A stretch of DNA of 30,110 bases from positions 1 to 30,110 of IMG/VR virus record IMGVR_UViG_3300030329_001142; one strand, 5' to 3'. This DNA comes from a virus. The notes beneath the pieces were generated by a model. That model was not told where the DNA came from and did no database searches. It worked only from the letters and a program-made list of their open reading frames with translations. This document shows positions 28,158-30,110 of the stretch, piece after piece. Each line of letters begins with the position of its first letter. The stretch's first letter is position 1. The translations under genes and the position numbers were made by a program.

Positions 28158-29818
28158 GCGACCTCTTCCATTTCCGCTCCAACTGGTTGTTGTTCTGCTG
28201 CCGTTTGTTGTAGACCGTCTACGGCCTTAACCGCCGGGGCAGCATTCCCGGCAGCTTCTGCCATCTGCGACATCTCTGCCATTTCCTGTTGCTGTGCTTG
28301 TTGCTCAGCTCGTTCTGTGCGTTTTTCAAAAACTTCATCTTCACCACGGACAACGGAGGCGGGGACGCCCAAGACCTTGATGAGGTATTTCACCATGCCG
28401 TCTGTGTCCATGTAGTCGAATACACCCGGATCAAGCTGACCCATCGGGCCAATAAGTTCGAACAGACGCATGACAGACTGCACGTCGCCACTGCGCTGTG
28501 CCTTCGCCAGCGGTGAAACATATTCGATATCAATGTCACCTTGCTCTTGAAGACTTTCTGGCGCTGGCATGAACGCTTGCTGTCGGGCCAAAATGTTAAA
28601 CACGCGATTGATTAGCGGCTGCAATAGTTCAGCCTGAAGGCGACCAAGCACTGGGCCAAGCAAACGCATCTTTTCTTCGGTGCGTTGCACGACTTCGGTC
28701 GCTGTCATCTGTGGGCCTTCGCCCATGATGAGCTGATCAACAAAAAATGCTGATCGAATAGCCGTGCGGCGCTGTTCTTCCATCGAAAGGCCCAACGGGT
28801 TATTTGCACCAATATTCAAAGGTTCTAGTCGATCCCGTGTGCCTGACCTGTAGAAGTTCAGCCCGCCCGGAACAGTCCTAATTGGCAGCATAAAGCCGTC
28901 ATCTGGGACCATCAGAGGAGGGTCAACTTGTTTTTGTGCTGCCCGGATTGTCGTTTCGGACATTTTATTAAGCATCTTCACGTCAGGCAGTGCCGTCATT
29001 GCAGGTGAACGACCATAGCCCAGCTCAAATGATGCTTTTAAATACCTTGGAACAGTGTAAGGAAATTCATCATATCCACTCTCAGACATGATAGTTTTTT
29101 CATCAGGGTCGATGTAGCAACTGAGAAACGGTTTATTGAGCGTATCTTCTTTGGTGATGTCGCGTTCCTCACGAGGACGCACGACATGTATTATCGTGAC
29201 TTCAGAATACGGGTCTTCAGTCAAAGCCTTGGTCATCTTCTGCGATAGGGACTTTTCGCCAAACCGCATAGCCGCAGCACGTACCGGCATTTTAAATTTA
29301 CGATAGACCGTATCAACCCGGCCCTGGTCATCCTCTGAAACGTAACACTCAGAGATGTGCCTGGTGCCGAACCTGACTTGGTTTTCTTCGTCTGCCTCGA
29401 CAAACATCACGCCTGTCCCGAAGGTAATCAGATCGTGATATAATTCGTGTACCTGTTCCTGAAAGTTTGAGCGTTGGAACGCCTGGTACATGACATCGGT
29501 TGCACCCTCCAGCCATTCCTTGGCCTCGTCCATCATCTCAGTTTCGTTATCCCGAAACCGCAGCGAAAACCAGGGTGTCGAGGCGTTGGTCAACATACCG
29601 TGCAGGGAAGCTGACAACAGCTCCGCAGAATGAATAGCGGTGCCGTCAAAGATCAATTCCTGCCGTTTATCACCTGCGCTTCGCTTTTTGGTAATGTCTG
29701 CCTTGCGTGGCACAATGTAATCGGCAACCTCTTGCCAGTGGTGCTCCCAGGTCATGCGCTGTGTTTCCAGCGTAGACAAACGGTTCAGCAACATAACGGC
29801 CATTTCTTCTGCTGGCAT
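28154..29818 (-). CDS. portal (head-to-tail connector) protein
   Basis: 554 residues, the usual length of T7 gp8-type portals. Blocks include WEHHWQEVADYIVPRKADIT, ELLSASLHGMLTNASTPWFS, RFGTRHISECYVSEDDQGRV, YGRSPAMTALPDVKMLNKMS and QMTATEVVQRTEEKMRLLGP, all characteristic of bacteriophage head-to-tail connecting proteins. The Gln-rich C-terminus (EQQAQQQEMAEMSQMAEAAG) is the flexible barrel end. It forms the dodecameric DNA gate and motor dock. A GGA stands 6 bases before ATG 29818. Confidence 0.95.
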   Translation of the reverse strand: MPAEEMAVMLLNRLSTLETQRMTWEHHWQEVADYIVPRKADITKKRSAGDKRQELIFDGTAIHSAELLSASLHGMLTNASTPWFSLRFRDNETEMMDEAKEWLEGATDVMYQAFQRSNFQEQVHELYHDLITFGTGVMFVEADEENQVRFGTRHISECYVSEDDQGRVDTVYRKFKMPVRAAAMRFGEKSLSQKMTKALTEDPYSEVTIIHVVRPREERDITKEDTLNKPFLSCYIDPDEKTIMSESGYDEFPYTVPRYLKASFELGYGRSPAMTALPDVKMLNKMSETTIRAAQKQVDPPLMVPDDGFMLPIRTVPGGLNFYRSGTRDRLEPLNIGANNPLGLSMEEQRRTAIRSAFFVDQLIMGEGPQMTATEVVQRTEEKMRLLGPVLGRLQAELLQPLINRVFNILARQQAFMPAPESLQEQGDIDIEYVSPLAKAQRSGDVQSVMRLFELIGPMGQLDPGVFDYMDTDGMVKYLIKVLGVPASVVRGEDEVFEKRTERAEQQAQQQEMAEMSQMAEAAGNAAPAVKAVDGLQQTAAEQQPVGAEMEEVA

Positions 29819-29819
29819 A

Positions 29820-30035
29820 TTAACTTCCTAATAAAGTTTTGCGGCTAACAGGTGCGCCACCAATTAATCCACCCGTCATTATTGTCCGGCTGCGTTGCCT
29901 TCCCCTGCGAGGACGCCCACGCTCTTCGTCATCCTCTTCTAAACCGACATAAGGCCGTCGCGGTGTAATTGGATTTGTCGGGCTACCCGGTGGATCAGGT
30001 GGCGGCGGCGGTTCCGGCTCTGGTCCGGTTACTGC
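29820..30035 (-). CDS. Pro-rich connector-region protein, N-terminus unresolved
   Basis: A frame ending at TAA 29820-29822 encodes a Pro-rich stretch (GPEPEPPPPPDPPGSP), then RRPYVGLEEDDEERGRPRRG and finally SRTIMTGGLIGGAPVSRKTL plus LGS. The SRTILTGG/TLLG ending is the hallmark of a small protein encoded just before the portal in many podoviruses. Upstream, the frame meets TGA at 30036-30038 without an ATG, GTG or TTG at the expected place, so either the real start is unusual, a frameshift is present, or the last 75 bases are unreliable. Confidence 0.6.
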   Translation of the reverse strand, partial: AVTGPEPEPPPPPDPPGSPTNPITPRRPYVGLEEDDEERGRPRRGRQRSRTIMTGGLIGGAPVSRKTLLGS

Positions 30036-30110
30036 TCACAAACACAACGCTCAATCAGGTGAGGGTGGACCCCTACAAATGAACAACAGCACAACAGCTG
30101 GAACAACATT
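30036..30110. other. window end without clear gene
   Basis: The last 75 bases have stops in the frame of the Pro-rich protein. A short Cys-rich frame on the minus strand (from ATG 30109 to TAA 30030-30032) is open but not convincing as a protein. It may belong to the missing N-terminus or to a contig-end artefact. Confidence 0.3.

Overview
The window is an almost purely phage sequence: most of the genome of a temperate, podovirus-like phage, with no recognisable bacterial housekeeping gene. The host is probably an alphaproteobacterium. This is inferred from the GTA-type three-helix holin, the tRNA-Pro-derived attachment core and the general look of the virion genes (they recall uncultured marine podoviruses), and it is not proven. 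No terminase large subunit, DNA polymerase, helicase or phage RNA polymerase is visible, so the window is not a complete genome. The terminase would be expected beyond the right edge, upstream of the portal gene, and further replication genes beyond the left edge.

Layout. (1) 1-2026, minus strand: a lambda-PR-like early operon running leftward from a Cro-like gene through an N6-adenine methyltransferase, a VRR-NUC nuclease and a stand-alone DnaA domain IV protein to an initiator-like gene. That last gene contains a cluster of AAAAGCTTTT palindromes and DnaA-box-like sites, a candidate replication origin. (2) 2027-3404, plus strand: the lysogeny side, with an operator region, an unknown 271-residue protein and an XRE/CI-like regulator, closed by an intrinsic terminator. 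(3) 3480-6527, plus strand: a recombination operon of tightly overlapping genes. It holds a PD-(D/E)XK exonuclease, an ERF single-strand annealing protein, an excisionase-like protein and several small genes, including a 24-residue membrane peptide and a 50-residue basic protein. (4) 6434-8195: a tyrosine integrase on the minus strand followed by a non-coding attP. The attP has a tRNA-Pro 5' fragment as core, flanked by repeated GTTTCCC arm-type sites. (5) 8196-30035, minus strand: late genes transcribed from right to left. Their order is Pro-rich connector-region protein, portal, Bbp19-like protein, scaffold, major capsid, decoration-like protein, tail tubular A, tail tubular B-like protein, GNAT-like gp13 analogue, three ejection/internal virion proteins, tail fibre, small proteins, holin-type membrane proteins, lysozyme, and an HTH-metallophosphoesterase.

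How it works together. The CI/Cro pair would choose between lysogeny and replication. A shared ATAGTAAC motif in three control regions suggests one regulator coordinates the switch, the recombination operon and integrase. ERF plus exonuclease supply recombination, integrase and the Xis-like protein act on attP, and the late operon builds a short-tailed particle that ejects very large proteins with its DNA. The combination is lambda-like early logic joined to T7-like virion architecture. The most interesting points are the candidate in-gene origin, the shared operator motif, the fully laid-out attP, the palindrome that encodes the same hexapeptide in two convergent genes, and terminators placed inside the virion operon.
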